Below the pieces are notes generated by a model. That model worked only from the letters and a program-made list of their open reading frames with translations, ran no database searches and was not told the origin of the DNA. The position numbers and the translations under genes were made by a program. Positions 11,566 through 21,953 of a stretch of DNA of 64,000 bases are shown one piece after another. The DNA is taken from NCBI GenBank assembly GCA_001465935.1, contig LNKV01000025.1, positions 949,609 to 1,013,608 of the forward strand, given 5' to 3'. This stretch comes from Clarireedia homoeocarpa (taxonomy: Eukaryota; Ascomycota; Leotiomycetes; Helotiales; Rutstroemiaceae). Numbering within the stretch: position 1 is the first letter of the stretch; every line of letters begins with the position of its first letter.

Positions 11566-12540
11566 GCTTGATGGTTGAGGTGACTGATCTTGAGGGTGGA
11601 GTTGGAGATGATGGTTTGTTTATCTGAGTATGGTCTGTATACGTATATAAGAAGATGCAGTTGAATCTGTTGATGGTAAGATATCCCCACTCAGCATCTG
11701 TAAGAGTATGAGTATATATATGCAAATGAACATTCCCCGCATCAACTGTTATGACCCCCATCTTCTTTTCCCTTGCCGTCTCACGAAAAAAGGCCTATGC
11801 CTTGTTAATGGTTCCTCTTCCCTTTTCCTCATTTTCCGCGGCATTTGAAACTGCCAAACCATCACTATACAGATCAATTCCCGGCAACCTTGTTCTGGTT
11901 CACCGAAAATCCGCACAGTGCCCGTCGTAACCTTACATACCGAAATGCCGCCCATCCTTAACTCCACCACTCCACGTGCCATCCTCACCACAGCCTTTCC
12001 GTAGAAACGATGGGAAAATCTAGAACGCCCTCGATTTGTGAGCAGCAGTACCACGACTGACGTAAGCCGTCTGTCGGACTCCGCTTGTTGCATGGAGGGG
12101 ATGCTTTGGTGGGGTTTTATTCATAGTGGGGTGGGTGGACAGCTCACTCCTTGCATCATTTTTCCATGCTCCGAAGACGGCGGGGAGAGGGGGGAATGCA
12201 TGTTTTCTAGGTAAAATGCTGTACAGTCAGAAGAGCTCCTCCTGTACAGTGACTGCTTTTCCCTTATGTAAGGCAAGCAGGGCGAGACCTGGCCTGATGA
12301 GATAATGTGGATAACACCTTAATAAACATTCACTGTCCGAGAGCATATATATCTTCACTTCCCTTCCCTTCCCTTCACTTCCCTTCACCTTACCCTTTCT
12401 TCCTGTTCTGCTGCATACAATAACTCAACTCAAAGCACAACTTCTCTCCAACCAGCACAACTTCTCTCCAACCAGCACAACTACTTATCTACATACCAGA
12501 AACTCAAAGTAAGAAATACGAAAAAGAAGAACAAGACAAT
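11566..12540. promoter_or_regulatory. Divergent intergenic promoter region, DUF1348 gene and peroxiredoxin gene
   Basis: No gene seen in 975 bp between two outward-facing starts. On the peroxiredoxin side there are two copies of CTGTACAGT (12219-12227, 12242-12250), a TATA-like GCATATATATC near 12343, a CT-rich tract near 12356-12400 and a duplicated 20-bp leader unit (12434-12482). Roles are inferred from position only. Confidence 0.5.
12434..12482 (+). repeat. 20-bp direct repeat in the peroxiredoxin 5' leader
   Basis: Two perfect head-to-tail copies of a 20-bp unit (AGCACAACTTCTCTCCAACC) plus a 9-bp partial third copy, ending about 60 bases before the start codon, so probably transcribed in the 5' UTR. 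Confidence 0.85.
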
Positions 12541-13363
12541 ATGGCAGCAGAACTCAAAGTCGGTGATACGATTCCAGAGGGTGTCAAATTCGGCTGGATT
12601 GCTCCTTCGCCCGAGACGAGCGATATTAAGGCTTGCGGAATTCCCATTACTTATGACGCTTCTAAGGGTAAGATGTTCCTCACCTCCATCCTCTATTTTC
12701 CCCTCATCCCCATTACTATCAAACCCACCACACTACTCCCCGCCTTTCCTTTCTTCTCCCCTTCCAATTTATTCGCACCTATCATACCATAAAACTAAAC
12801 TGACCCCCTCCGCACAGAATGGGCCAATAAAAAGGTCGTCGTCTTCTCCGTTCCCGGCGCCTTCACACCCACCTGCAGTGCTGCCCATCTCCCCGGCTAC
12901 ATCAACCACCTTCAAGAATTCCGCGAGAAGGGCGTCGATGTCGTTGCTACCATTGCGTTCAACGATCCTTGGGTCATGAGCGCATGGGCAAAAGCGAATG
13001 GTGTTAAGGGCGAGGATATTGTATGTTTTTCATTTCTTCTTCCTCCGCGTCTATCCCTCTTTTCACCATATCCTTCTCTACTTTACTTTATTGCGCGCTA
13101 TCCAACCCCAACCCCCCCCTCAAATCTACTATGATTCTTGAAATTCTTTGAAACAACCTACTAACATTATCTGTTCTCCTAAAAAACAGCTCTTCCTCTC
13201 CGACACCGACCTTGCCTTCTCCAAGAAACTCGGCTGGACCTCAGGTGAACGAACAGCTCGATACGCATTGATCATTGACCATGGAAAAATTGTGTATGCG
13301 GAGAAGGAGCCTGGCAGGGAATTGACCGTCAGCGGTGCCGAGGCGGTTTTGAGCAAGTTGTAG
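12541..13363 (+). CDS. Peroxiredoxin of the Prx5/Ahp1 class, PMP20 (Asp f 3)-like, with a peroxisomal C-terminus
   Basis: Thiol peroxidase that reduces hydrogen peroxide and alkyl hydroperoxides. Exons 12541..12667, 12818..13020, 13190..13363 give 167 residues. The catalytic motif PGAFTPTCS places the peroxidatic Cys at residue 62; the only other Cys is residue 32, matching the two-cysteine layout of yeast Ahp1 and fungal PMP20 proteins. The protein ends in SKL, a textbook PTS1 peroxisomal signal, so peroxisomal location is predicted. Length fits the family. Both introns are GT-AG (phase 1 and 0). The 5' leader has a duplicated 20-bp unit and the promoter holds paired CTGTACAGT palindromes. 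Confidence 0.96.
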
Positions 13364-14504
13364 ATGTTATGCGCGGGGAGGATATGCGAATACCATTTCA
13401 GGCGAGCAGGAAAGGCGGATTTGCAATGTTATGTTTGGCATGGCTTTACGCTTAGAGGGGAGAGGGGGTGATGGTGATGATACAGGTAGATTAGATAGGA
13501 TATGAAATAGATAGTTAGATGACCGCCCAACTAGAACTGATCAAATCATAGGAGTGGAATAAATAGACAGATAAAGAGATACACGCATAGACAGCTAGCT
13601 ATATTATATACTCTTCCAGTAGAGAGGAACACGAAATACATCTCTACTTTCCTACTCCTCCTATATCACTTATTCTTCTATTACGTAGAGTGTCTATCTA
13701 CGCATGCACATCTTTGGGAACATCTTACGCTATTATACCTACCTATATATAATAACTTGAATATCACAACCACAATCACAACCACAATCATAAACCACGC
13801 CATTCCCCAAATACGAAAATCATATATTGCGGTATCGGCCCTTTTTTTTCTAGAGTGCGAGATATTTATTTATATATATGTATATGTATATGCACTACTG
13901 CACTGCACAGCTGGTTATCGAGTTGGAGATGGATGGATTGATAGACAGGTTTGGTTTGGGTTTGGTTTGGGTTTGGTTTGGTTTGGTAGGCTGTGCGAAG
14001 GAGTGGTTTGGATTGGGAAGGGGAGGGAAGGGGAAGCGGAGGGTAAATTGTTTTCTGTTTGGGTGAGGGGAGAGGGAGATGGGGAGGTGGTTGGTAGGTT
14101 GGTAGGTAGGTAGGTAGGAAACTTAACTCGATGTCTTCGTCTGCGCTTCGCTTCGCCTCCTAGGAGAGGGCCCCGGAAGGATACACTTGTATCTCATGTA
14201 TGAAAGCTTTTGGTAACTTCATATAGCACCGGACTCGCGGGCTCGCCTGATCAGTGGGCCACCATAGTCCCTTGTGGTGTGGGAAGGTAGAGAAACCGCA
14301 AACGATATCACGTACACATGTTCAGCCGGAACTAGACATGCCTGTTTCGTCCTCTAATCGTTTGTCCATCTGCTGACTGGCTGACTGACTGGCTACTATG
14401 TACAAGTTCTCTCCATACGTACGGCTTATATCGTCTTTGATTGATCTTCTTCTCCGGCACTATCCTCTCCCAACATCGCGCCCTGTCGCTCACTTCACTT
14501 CCTT
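13364..14504. other. Intergenic region between convergent peroxiredoxin and NDUFA2 genes
   Basis: Nothing gene-like. It contains GGTTT/GGGTTT simple repeats (about 13949-13990) and a GGTA run (about 14093-14118). Both neighbouring genes end toward this region, so it should hold two 3' UTRs and terminators. Confidence 0.6.
13949..13990. repeat. GGTTT/GGGTTT simple repeat
   Basis: Irregular run of TTGG-rich units. It is not the fungal telomere repeat (TTAGGG). Confidence 0.75.
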
Positions 14505-15444
14505 TCATGCATCACCCTTTACTAATGTCGTTACTTTGTCTTCAATTTCTTTGTCGGATAGACCTGGAGGGATGTTGTTAGTGTCTCGTGGACTGGAATG
14601 GTTCATCCGAGTGCTGCTTCTTCGACCTAGTTGTAGACGTCTTTTGGGGGGTTATGTTTCCCTTCCACACTTGTGTAGGCTGTGCTTTCCCGCTCTTGTG
14701 CAGCGTCATTCCCCATGCGCCTGGCTTGCCGCATTCTCTTCCTGCTACCTTTGCTGTATTCTCTTTCGTCTGGCCATAATACTATCATGACCCTGAGTTG
14801 AAGGTGTCTCTACGAAAACCCAATTGCCTCACCACTCCCACCCATTCCTCTCTGAAGCACAAGCCCGTAAACCTTAGCCCCCCTCCTAAACCCCGTCTTC
14901 CATCTACCCGGAAACCTCTCGCCCCTCCAACCTCACCTCGATCCCTTCCCTAGCCCAGAACCACAAATCCCAAAACAAAAATGAAAGTATCAAAAACCGA
15001 CCTGTTAAATCCTCACTCCTCTCGCGACCAAATTCATATCTTGCATACACCTTCGGCGACGTACCCGCCGCTTCACGTAACATAATCGGTGTATTCGGAT
15101 TGTGCTTTTTCATCGTTGGGTAGGTCCTCGCCAGGAAGGATCTATGCATACGTCAGTATGTTTTTTTTTTTCTGGAGCGGGGTGAAGTGATTAGAGGAGG
15201 GATTAGAAGCTGGGTATGTGGGTGGTGTCTTGCTTGAGATACGAGTTGAAGGGGCATGAGGCAGAGGCAATAGAGTAAAAGGAATAAAACTAGAAAGAAG
15301 AAGCCGCTCAATTGAATGAGGAGGAAATGGTAAAAATAAGAAAAGCAATCACTCATACCTCGTAGCACCACTATGTTCCGCCGTCTGACAAAACAGAAAC
15401 CTGACTTCCTTCAAGGCTTGCGAAAATGCGTATTTGGCCGACAT
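14505..15444 (-). CDS. NADH:ubiquinone oxidoreductase subunit NDUFA2 (CI-B8/NUO-10.5)
   Basis: Accessory subunit of mitochondrial complex I with a thioredoxin-like fold; 94 residues. Exons 15444..15359, 15141..15002, 14563..14505, phases 2 and 1. The protein begins MSAKYAFSQALKEVRFLF; the centre carries SFLARTYPTMKKHNP and PIMLREAAGTSPKVYARYE, hallmarks of the L51/S25/CI-B8 domain; the short last exon supplies GLSDKEIEDKVTTLVKGDA, which matches the usual C-terminal helix. The final exon is only 59 nt and lies beyond a 438-nt intron with a weak donor (GTCGGT), so automatic calls may miss it and read on into the intron. An upstream ORF to 15618 is in frame, but the ATG at 15444 fits the family N-terminus. 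Divergent from MPC2. Confidence 0.95.
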
Positions 15445-16025
15445 CTTGTATTCCTCTTCCGCGAATCCCTTCCTAATTCTGCTTCGAAGCTTGGGGGAAA
15501 ACGCAATGTTTGGAGATGTCGTTGTTGCGAGGTGCTTTGCGCAATTCTGAAGCTGTGGATGTGGTGCTCCAGAAAGTGCATATAAAGTCCGAGACGACCT
15601 CCGTATTTTCATAATCAAGCCACATTACCATTTGTGCAAATCTGCATAATAGTTTCTTTAATTATCCCTAAGCCACCACCGCACCGCCCTACCGGACTCC
15701 GATTGCATTGCACAACAGAAAAGTTGAAGTTGCCATTCGTTCAACAAAGTCCCTGATCTGTATTTCCCGGAAGTTATCGAGAGCGAGCCGGGGAAAATCA
15801 CGAAAAGGAGCATTGAAATGTAAGTCTTTCTTCCATCTACTCATCTTTACAATCATATTATTCTGCAAAATTTGAGACTGAGAAACTCAGTCAATGATAT
15901 CAACACATGTGCTAACTCCGGTCTTCAGCCTTATTTCCATCTCCCATCATAATTTCAATCTCACCCTCACCCTCAACCACAACCTCACTTTTTCAACTCA
16001 GCTAAATAACCACTTCACCGCAGCC
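15445..16025. promoter_or_regulatory. Shared 581-bp region between NDUFA2 and MPC2
   Basis: Two genes for mitochondrial inner-membrane proteins start here in opposite directions. A GTAAGT at about 15819 followed by an AG about 70 nt later could be a 5'-UTR intron of the MPC2 transcript. No specific factor site is claimed. Confidence 0.45.
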
Positions 16026-17156
16026 ATGACCACAGCAGCACACCTCATGCGCGCTGCGCGCCCCGCTCTGCGCTTCAACCCAACCTCCAGATTCTCCCCC
16101 AAGACCATTTCCTCCAACCCTCGCTTCTTCACTTCCACCCCGACATCATCTACTCTCCGCGCTCAAAGCAGCATCCGTAATGCGTGGCAACGCACAATGG
16201 TGCGAGGAAAGCGATTCCAGAGCACAGATGCGGCGGCCGCGGGAACAGGTGCTACAGCTGCGGGGGCGACGGGTGCGGGTGTGCAGCAGAGCTGGTTCAA
16301 GAGGATGTGGGATAGTCCGATTGGGTTGAAGACGGTGCACTTTTGGTAGGTTTTTGTGGTTTTCTTTGCTCGTTGGTTTTGGTTGGATTGGGGTTGTTGA
16401 GAAGGAGGATGAGGGAGAGGGAGGATGGGGGGTCAAGGGTGATGTGGGAGGAAATGTGATGGGAACGGTAGAGGTTTATTGAATATCTAAGCTAATACGT
16501 CTCTCAATAGGGCACCTGTTATGAAGGTATGAATTACTCTTTGACTGCTACTTTTCTATACAAGCCTCGTCTCGGGCACTCACCTACAAATTCTGTTCAC
16601 AGTTCTACAATCGCAAGTCAACTAATTCTCTCGACAGTGGGCAATTGTCTTAGCTGGTATCTCTGATCTTGCTCGCCCTGCGGAAAAGCTATCTTTGACT
16701 CAGAATGCTGCCCTCACTGCTACTGGTATCATCTGGACTAGATGGTGTTTGATTATCAAGCCTAGAAATATTCTGTTAGTATATCATTTCTAGCCCCTCT
16801 TTATACGCTTCTCTATCTTATTCATTCTTCCTCTCTATTTTACTCCTCACCCTTCCTTTAGCTCCTCTTCTCCTAATCCTTCATTTTCACCTTGTCATTT
16901 CTTCCTGGCCCTCATCTTCACTCTCACCCCCATATCCACTTAGCCTACCCATCCCCCTTTCCCAACCTACCACCTCACTGACACCCCAAACCACAGTCTT
17001 GCAACCGTCAACTTCTTCCTCGGCATGGTCGGTGTCGTCCAAGTCACCCGCATTCTCCTGTGGCAACGAAGCGAGGAGAAGAAATCAACTGTCGAACGCG
17101 TAGAAGATAAAGCTATCGAGGCTAAGGACAAGATCGTCAATGCTGTTAAGGCATAG
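16026..17156 (+). CDS. Mitochondrial pyruvate carrier subunit 2 (MPC2-type)
   Basis: Inner-membrane subunit of the heterodimeric pyruvate carrier. Four exons, 16026..16345, 16511..16526, 16638..16774 and 16997..17156, give 210 residues. The conserved core is plain: HFWAPVMKWAIVLAGISDLA, RPAEKLSLTQNAALTATG, then IIWTRWCLIIKPRNILLATV and NFFLGMVGVVQVTRILLW, giving the family's three short helices. An Arg/Ser-rich N-terminal extension of about 100 residues looks like a mitochondrial presequence plus linker, longer than in animal MPC2. Exon 2 is a 16-nt micro-exon coding most of WAPVMK; skipping it would shift the frame. ATG 16026 is preferred over an in-frame ATG at 15894, whose product would put a non-presequence-like stretch first. 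Confidence 0.95.
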
Positions 17157-17649
17157 ATATTACTCTCGCATAGGGCGATTGATAGGGGTTGGAGGTTATA
17201 GTTGTGGACGTCCGTTTAGTTAGGGTGTGGTGGGTGGTTTTAGAAAATAGGGGTTGCGGATGTGTCTGACTGCCCAGGATGGAAATGTGTCTATGACCAC
17301 TGGTGAGACTGGTTTGGCGGACAGAGATAATACGGAATAATATAAGCAAAGCAAATAAGCAAGCAAGCGAGTGTCAAATGAATTGAATGGAAATGAATTG
17401 TATTGTATTGAAAGTTGTGCAGGATTCTTCTCAACCAAATTAGTGTTTTATGCTTGCGCAAGAGGGCAGGCAGACCTATGGTTCGGCTGGCGGAGGGGAG
17501 ATACTGTGAACGAATGGATAGATAGATGAATGGATGAATTTGGAGGAAAAGAAGGAAAGGCAGATTGTGGGAATATATCGGCGTACCGACAGAAAATACA
17601 CATATACCCACCCATCCATATACACATTCCAATCCTCCCTGTTGATATC

Positions 17650-17697
<48 letters not shown>

Positions 17698-18150
17698 TCT
17701 CACACCAACCCCGCCAAGAAAAAGACAGATATCCGAACCGTAATATTCCTAATCCTATCCTATCCTCTCCTTGTATTCCTATTCCCAAAACAAAGAGTTC
17801 GAGTCCACTGCTATACACGTAGTAACTCCATCACATTCTAGAACTGTAGAGAACCAGTTCGCTATTCTTCTTTCTCATTCTTGCTCGCTCTTTCTCACTC
17901 TCTGTGCTTACTTACTATCGTTGTAGTTATCATTTATCATCGTCTACCATTTCATACATGATACATCAGCATCCATCTACAAACGCACCCGGCGCTCTAG
18001 CATCGTTTATATGTACAGATTACAGGCAATATCGTCCCCTTTCCCTTCCCTGCCCTTCTCCTCTCCTCTCCTTTCCTCTCCTTACCCTCTCCCCAATACC
18101 ATCGCAGCCCAAACACGCCTCAAAAAAACACCAAAACCATCGATTTCCAA
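17157..18150. other. Intergenic region between convergent MPC2 and Chs4-like genes
   Basis: No gene recognised. It contains a (CA)n microsatellite at 17655-17695 and C/T-rich sequence; both flanking genes end into it. Confidence 0.6.
17655..17695. repeat. (AC)n dinucleotide microsatellite
   Basis: About twenty uninterrupted AC/CA units. It produces a spurious Thr/His ORF on plus and a Cys/Val ORF on minus. Confidence 0.95.
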
Positions 18151-21100
18151 TTACATAACCAAACACTCCTCATTATTCTTCGTAGAAGCGCCTTTTGATC
18201 TCGAGATCCTTTCCCTCCCCTTGCTAGTCTGTCTCCCGCCATTCCTCTTCAGATCCTCCAACTTCTCTCTTGCTTTGGGGAAATTTTGCGCTATGATCAC
18301 GAGACGTATTAGCTTTGTTTTTTTCTCTCATTATGTGTATAAACGGATTCAAGTATATCAACGGGAGAAGAAACGGCAAAATCAAGATAGTGGAAAGAAG
18401 AACGAGAGATGGCAAAAATAAAAGAAGGAATGAGAAAAAACAAAATATAAAACATACCAGCAGCCCTCCAATACCACCTCTTCGCATCCTCCAAACTCTT
18501 CGGCGTCCCAATGCCCTCCTCACAATAATACCCCATAGCATACTCCGCCTTTGCCAACTTCGCCATCGCCGCCTTCCTTGCCCACAAATACGCCTCAGTA
18601 TCACTCTGCTGCAAGATGCCCTCATGCCCCGTCAAATACCATCCACTAAGTGCCAACTCCGACTGATGTTCATCCTGAACTGCCGCTTTCGAATACCACA
18701 TAATACTCTGTCGCGCATCAATCGCCAGTCCAAAAAGCCCATATTCATAAGCCTGACCCAGGCGGAACTGCGAGAACTTGTAGCCCAGCTCAGCCGCCTG
18801 TGTGAACAGCTGCAGCGCATATCCCTCGTCGTGGATGAGGGCGCCATCGCCCGCCTGCGGCGCTTCGTACAGGAGGCCGAGTTCGTGCAGGGCGTGCGGG
18901 TTCTCAGGGTCAGCGCGCTCTGCAGCACGTTTGAGCCAGACGACAGCTTCGCGAGGGTTTTGCTGCTGGCCAAGGAGCCCTTTTAGCTTGATCATGCCCA
19001 TTTTGTACATAGCTGGGGTGTCGCCCAATGTGGCGGCGCGGGTGTACCATTGAATTGCTTTGAGGGGATCTTTACGGGTTCCACCTCCTTCGTCATTACC
19101 CAGTTCGCAGCATACAGCTGTGCGGTAGGCGGCTCCTGGGTGGCCGAGTTTGGCGGCGGATTGGTAGAGAGTAAAAGCTTCTTTTTCGTTTACTTCAAGA
19201 CCAAGAGCGCCACGGCCGTAGCAATCAGCGAAATAGAACATAGCTTCTGGATGTTGTTGTTCTCGTAGTTTTTTAAGAACTTTGGTGGCTTCAAAGACGT
19301 ACTTCTCACGTGCTTTATTGCGTGCGCGTTGATCTGGGAGTTTGGCTACCAGAACTTCAGAAGCTTCGACTAGTTTCTTGACGAAGAGAAGTGGGGTCTC
19401 CTTGTCATTTGGATTCCCGTTCTTGTACTTTAATCTCAATCGATCAAGTTCTTCCTGGGTAACTGGCTGTGATGGCGGTTGTGGAGAGGCAGCAGGAGAA
19501 GGACTGGGGACACCAGGAGAAGAGGAGTTCATAGGTTGGGCGGGAATAGACGTTTGAGATCCAGGGTTAACACCTGCATAATTGCGAACTGGTGGTGGCT
19601 TGATGTTTTGCTGTTGATTTGCGAACGAATTCGGTATCAAACCCGGACGAACTGGTGGCGCGTGAGGAGGCAATCCGCCTTCCGGAGTAGCTTGTTTAGG
19701 TATACTATTCTGATTACCACCCTGGAACGCTCCGTTCTGCTGATTTTGAAACCCGCCGTTCTGTGGAGCTTGGAAACCGCCATTTTGAGGAGTTTGAAAT
19801 CCACCGTTCTGAGGGGCTTGGAAACCGCCATTTTGAGGTGCTTGAAATCCGCCATTTTGAGGTGCTTGGAATCCGCCATTTTGAGGGGCTTGGAATCCGC
19901 CATTTTGAGGTGCTTGGAATCCGCCATTTTGAGGTGCTTGGAATCCACCATTTTGAGGTGCTTGAAATCCGCCATTTTGAGGTGAAGGACCATTTGGTAA
20001 GCCCCCACCAAAGCCAGGTCTAGGACCATTACCGAAACTACGGCCAGCTCCAGGGGCTGCCGATGCACTCCTAGGCGGTGGCACGAAACTCTGTTCCTGC
20101 CCATCATAAGCCCCGTAACCTTGTCCTTGCGGTGGTCCCTGCTGCTGCGCATCATACTGTCCATTTTGCTGCCCCCAGCCACCTTGGTAGGCCTGTTGCG
20201 GAATGTCCGGTATTGGTGGTGCATCTCCGGCCATTTCGAAGATCGCTGTCTGGGGTTGCGCTTGAGCTCTAAAATCTGGCTGAGATTTGGCAGGCTTCAA
20301 TTGATTGAGATTTCCGTTCCGCTCATAGGACTGTCTGTTTGCCGGACCCGATCCAGTTCCAGTTCCAGCTCCAGCTCCAGCTCCAGCTCCAGGTTGAATG
20401 TGAGCTTCAATTGATGTACCCCTTCTGTGCAATGTCTGTGGGGGAGCTGCGTTATCAAAATCTGGCATTTCAGAAGTAGTTGAAAGCGTCCTATTATGTC
20501 CTGGAGGCGGTGATTCATAGTAAGAATCATAGAAGGCGCTAATACTTTCATTGGCTCCGTGATTATCATAACCACCTGCTGAATAAGGGTCTTCAGGTGG
20601 GTACCGTTGTTGTAGTTGTGCAGGTGGCTGGTTCTGATAGGCTCTTTGTGGAGGCGGTCTTGATCCAGTTGCCGTTGCTGGACGCACGGGCATACTGCGT
20701 CCAATAGGACCGTTATATGGTGCACTCGGTCCAGGTCCGCTCACCGGTGGTAAAGGACCACCATTCCCCATTCTCATCGAATTACTATTATCAGGCATGG
20801 TCATACTCCGTTGTGGAGGACCAAAATCTCCTCCTCCGTAACCTTGATCATATCCTGGATCTTCATATCCATTTTGCCGTGGTCCGCCTCCATATCCTGA
20901 ACCAGGAGGCGGTCCTCTCCTCTGACCAAAATCTTGCCTTGGGGGCCCTTGTGGCGGTCCTCTGGACGGAGCTCTTCGTTGATCAGGAGGACCTTGGGGT
21001 GGTCCTTGAGGCGGGTATCCTCTAGGCATACTTCTTTGACTGTCGAGGGACGGTCTGCCATAATCGTCTGTTGACATACCCCGCTGCGGATATCTATCCT

Positions 21101-21953
21101 GACTTTCTTTGCTTCCTGCAGTTCTAGGTCCACCCGAAGAGCCTGAAGGGCTTGTGATATCCATTCCGCCCATCATCTTGGTGATTTCTTGCTCTTCCGA
21201 TAGCGCAGTTTTCTTTTTCGCTCCCGGAAAAGATGGGAAAGGACTATCCCATGACGCTTCTGGTGATCTTGGAGGTGTTACTAAAGGCTTGCGTGATCGT
21301 TGTTGTGCTACATGACGTTAGCATTGGAATTCATATTTTGATCAACAAATGCCATGCTACTTACGACCAGAGTTCACAGGTCCATCCATTGATCTTCCGG
21401 GGCCATTCACAGGACCACCATTTGGAGGGCCTCCTCTACCTTGAGGCCCTCCAAATCCCCCTCGATCTGGTGGAGGTCTTTGCATTCCTCTACCATTCGG
21501 TCCCGGTCCACCTCCTCTTGGGGGCATTCCTCCTCCCCTATCGTTTCCGTGATAGTCCTGCTGCGGGGGATAATTTTGATTCTGCGGTGGATAGCCTCGT
21601 CCGCCTCCATTCATATCCGATGGATGGCCTCTACCACGCCCATTGATTGGGGAGCCATAACCTCCTCTCCCTCCTCCTCCCCCTCCACCACCCATGTTCC
21701 CATAACCACTCCCGCCATTCATGTTTCCCCTCCCTCCTCCATTCATGTCCTGATATCCTGCATTGTAATCTTGCCCATAGCCATTGTTGTATTCGTCGTA
21801 ACCGTATCCGTCTTGGCCATATTCATCATAACCGTCCTGTGAATATTGTTGCCCGGAACCTTGCGAATAATCCTGTGCAGGAATCGGTCTTTGCACAGCC
21901 CGTCCATTATATGGTCGCTGTGGCTGTTGATAATAACCCTGATCGTATGCCAT
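18151..21953 (-). CDS. Chs4/Skt5-like chitin synthase regulator with Sel1 repeats and CaaX box
   Basis: Predicted activator or targeting factor of chitin synthase at the plasma membrane. Exons 21953..21365, 21307..18458, 18290..18151 give 1192 residues. The N-terminal ~880 residues are low complexity, rich in Gly, Pro, Gln, Asn and Tyr, with a tandem QNGGFQAP octapeptide block (near 19730-19985) and a short GA/GT repeat. From about residue 885 to 1150 run Sel1/TPR-like repeats (AMFYFADCYGRGALG, AAKLGHPGAAYRTAVCCELG, YTRAATLGDTPAMYKMG). The last exon gives NFPKARERLEDLKR and ends CLVM, a CaaX prenylation signal as in Chs4/Skt5. Without the 18457..18291 intron the frame runs to a false end lacking the CaaX box. 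ATG 21953 has a good context (CAAACATGGC); the upstream extension has only a TTG. Confidence 0.93.
19728..19985 (-). repeat. 24-bp coding minisatellite (QNGGFQAP octapeptide array)
   Basis: Ten QNGGFQ-type units and one QNGAFQ unit in tandem within the Chs4-like gene. Eight units read QNGGFQAP exactly; one has T for A and the edge units diverge. On the plus strand it gives misleading His/Phe/Glu ORFs. Confidence 0.93.

Noticed and set aside
13949..13990. TTTGGG-type repeat resembling telomeric DNA
   Set aside because: Unit is irregular (GGTTT/GGGTTT) and lacks the TTAGGG of filamentous fungi.
17530..17841. Poly-His/Thr ORF
   Set aside because: Translation of the (AC)n microsatellite.
18315..18986. 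Plus-strand ORF of 223 codons over the Chs4-like gene
   Set aside because: Antisense shadow of the Sel1-repeat coding exon; no domain of its own.
19479..20023. Repetitive plus-strand ORFs and a CRISPR-like regular repeat
   Set aside because: They are the reverse complement of the QNGGFQAP array; there are no unique spacers, and CRISPR arrays do not occur in fungal nuclear DNA.
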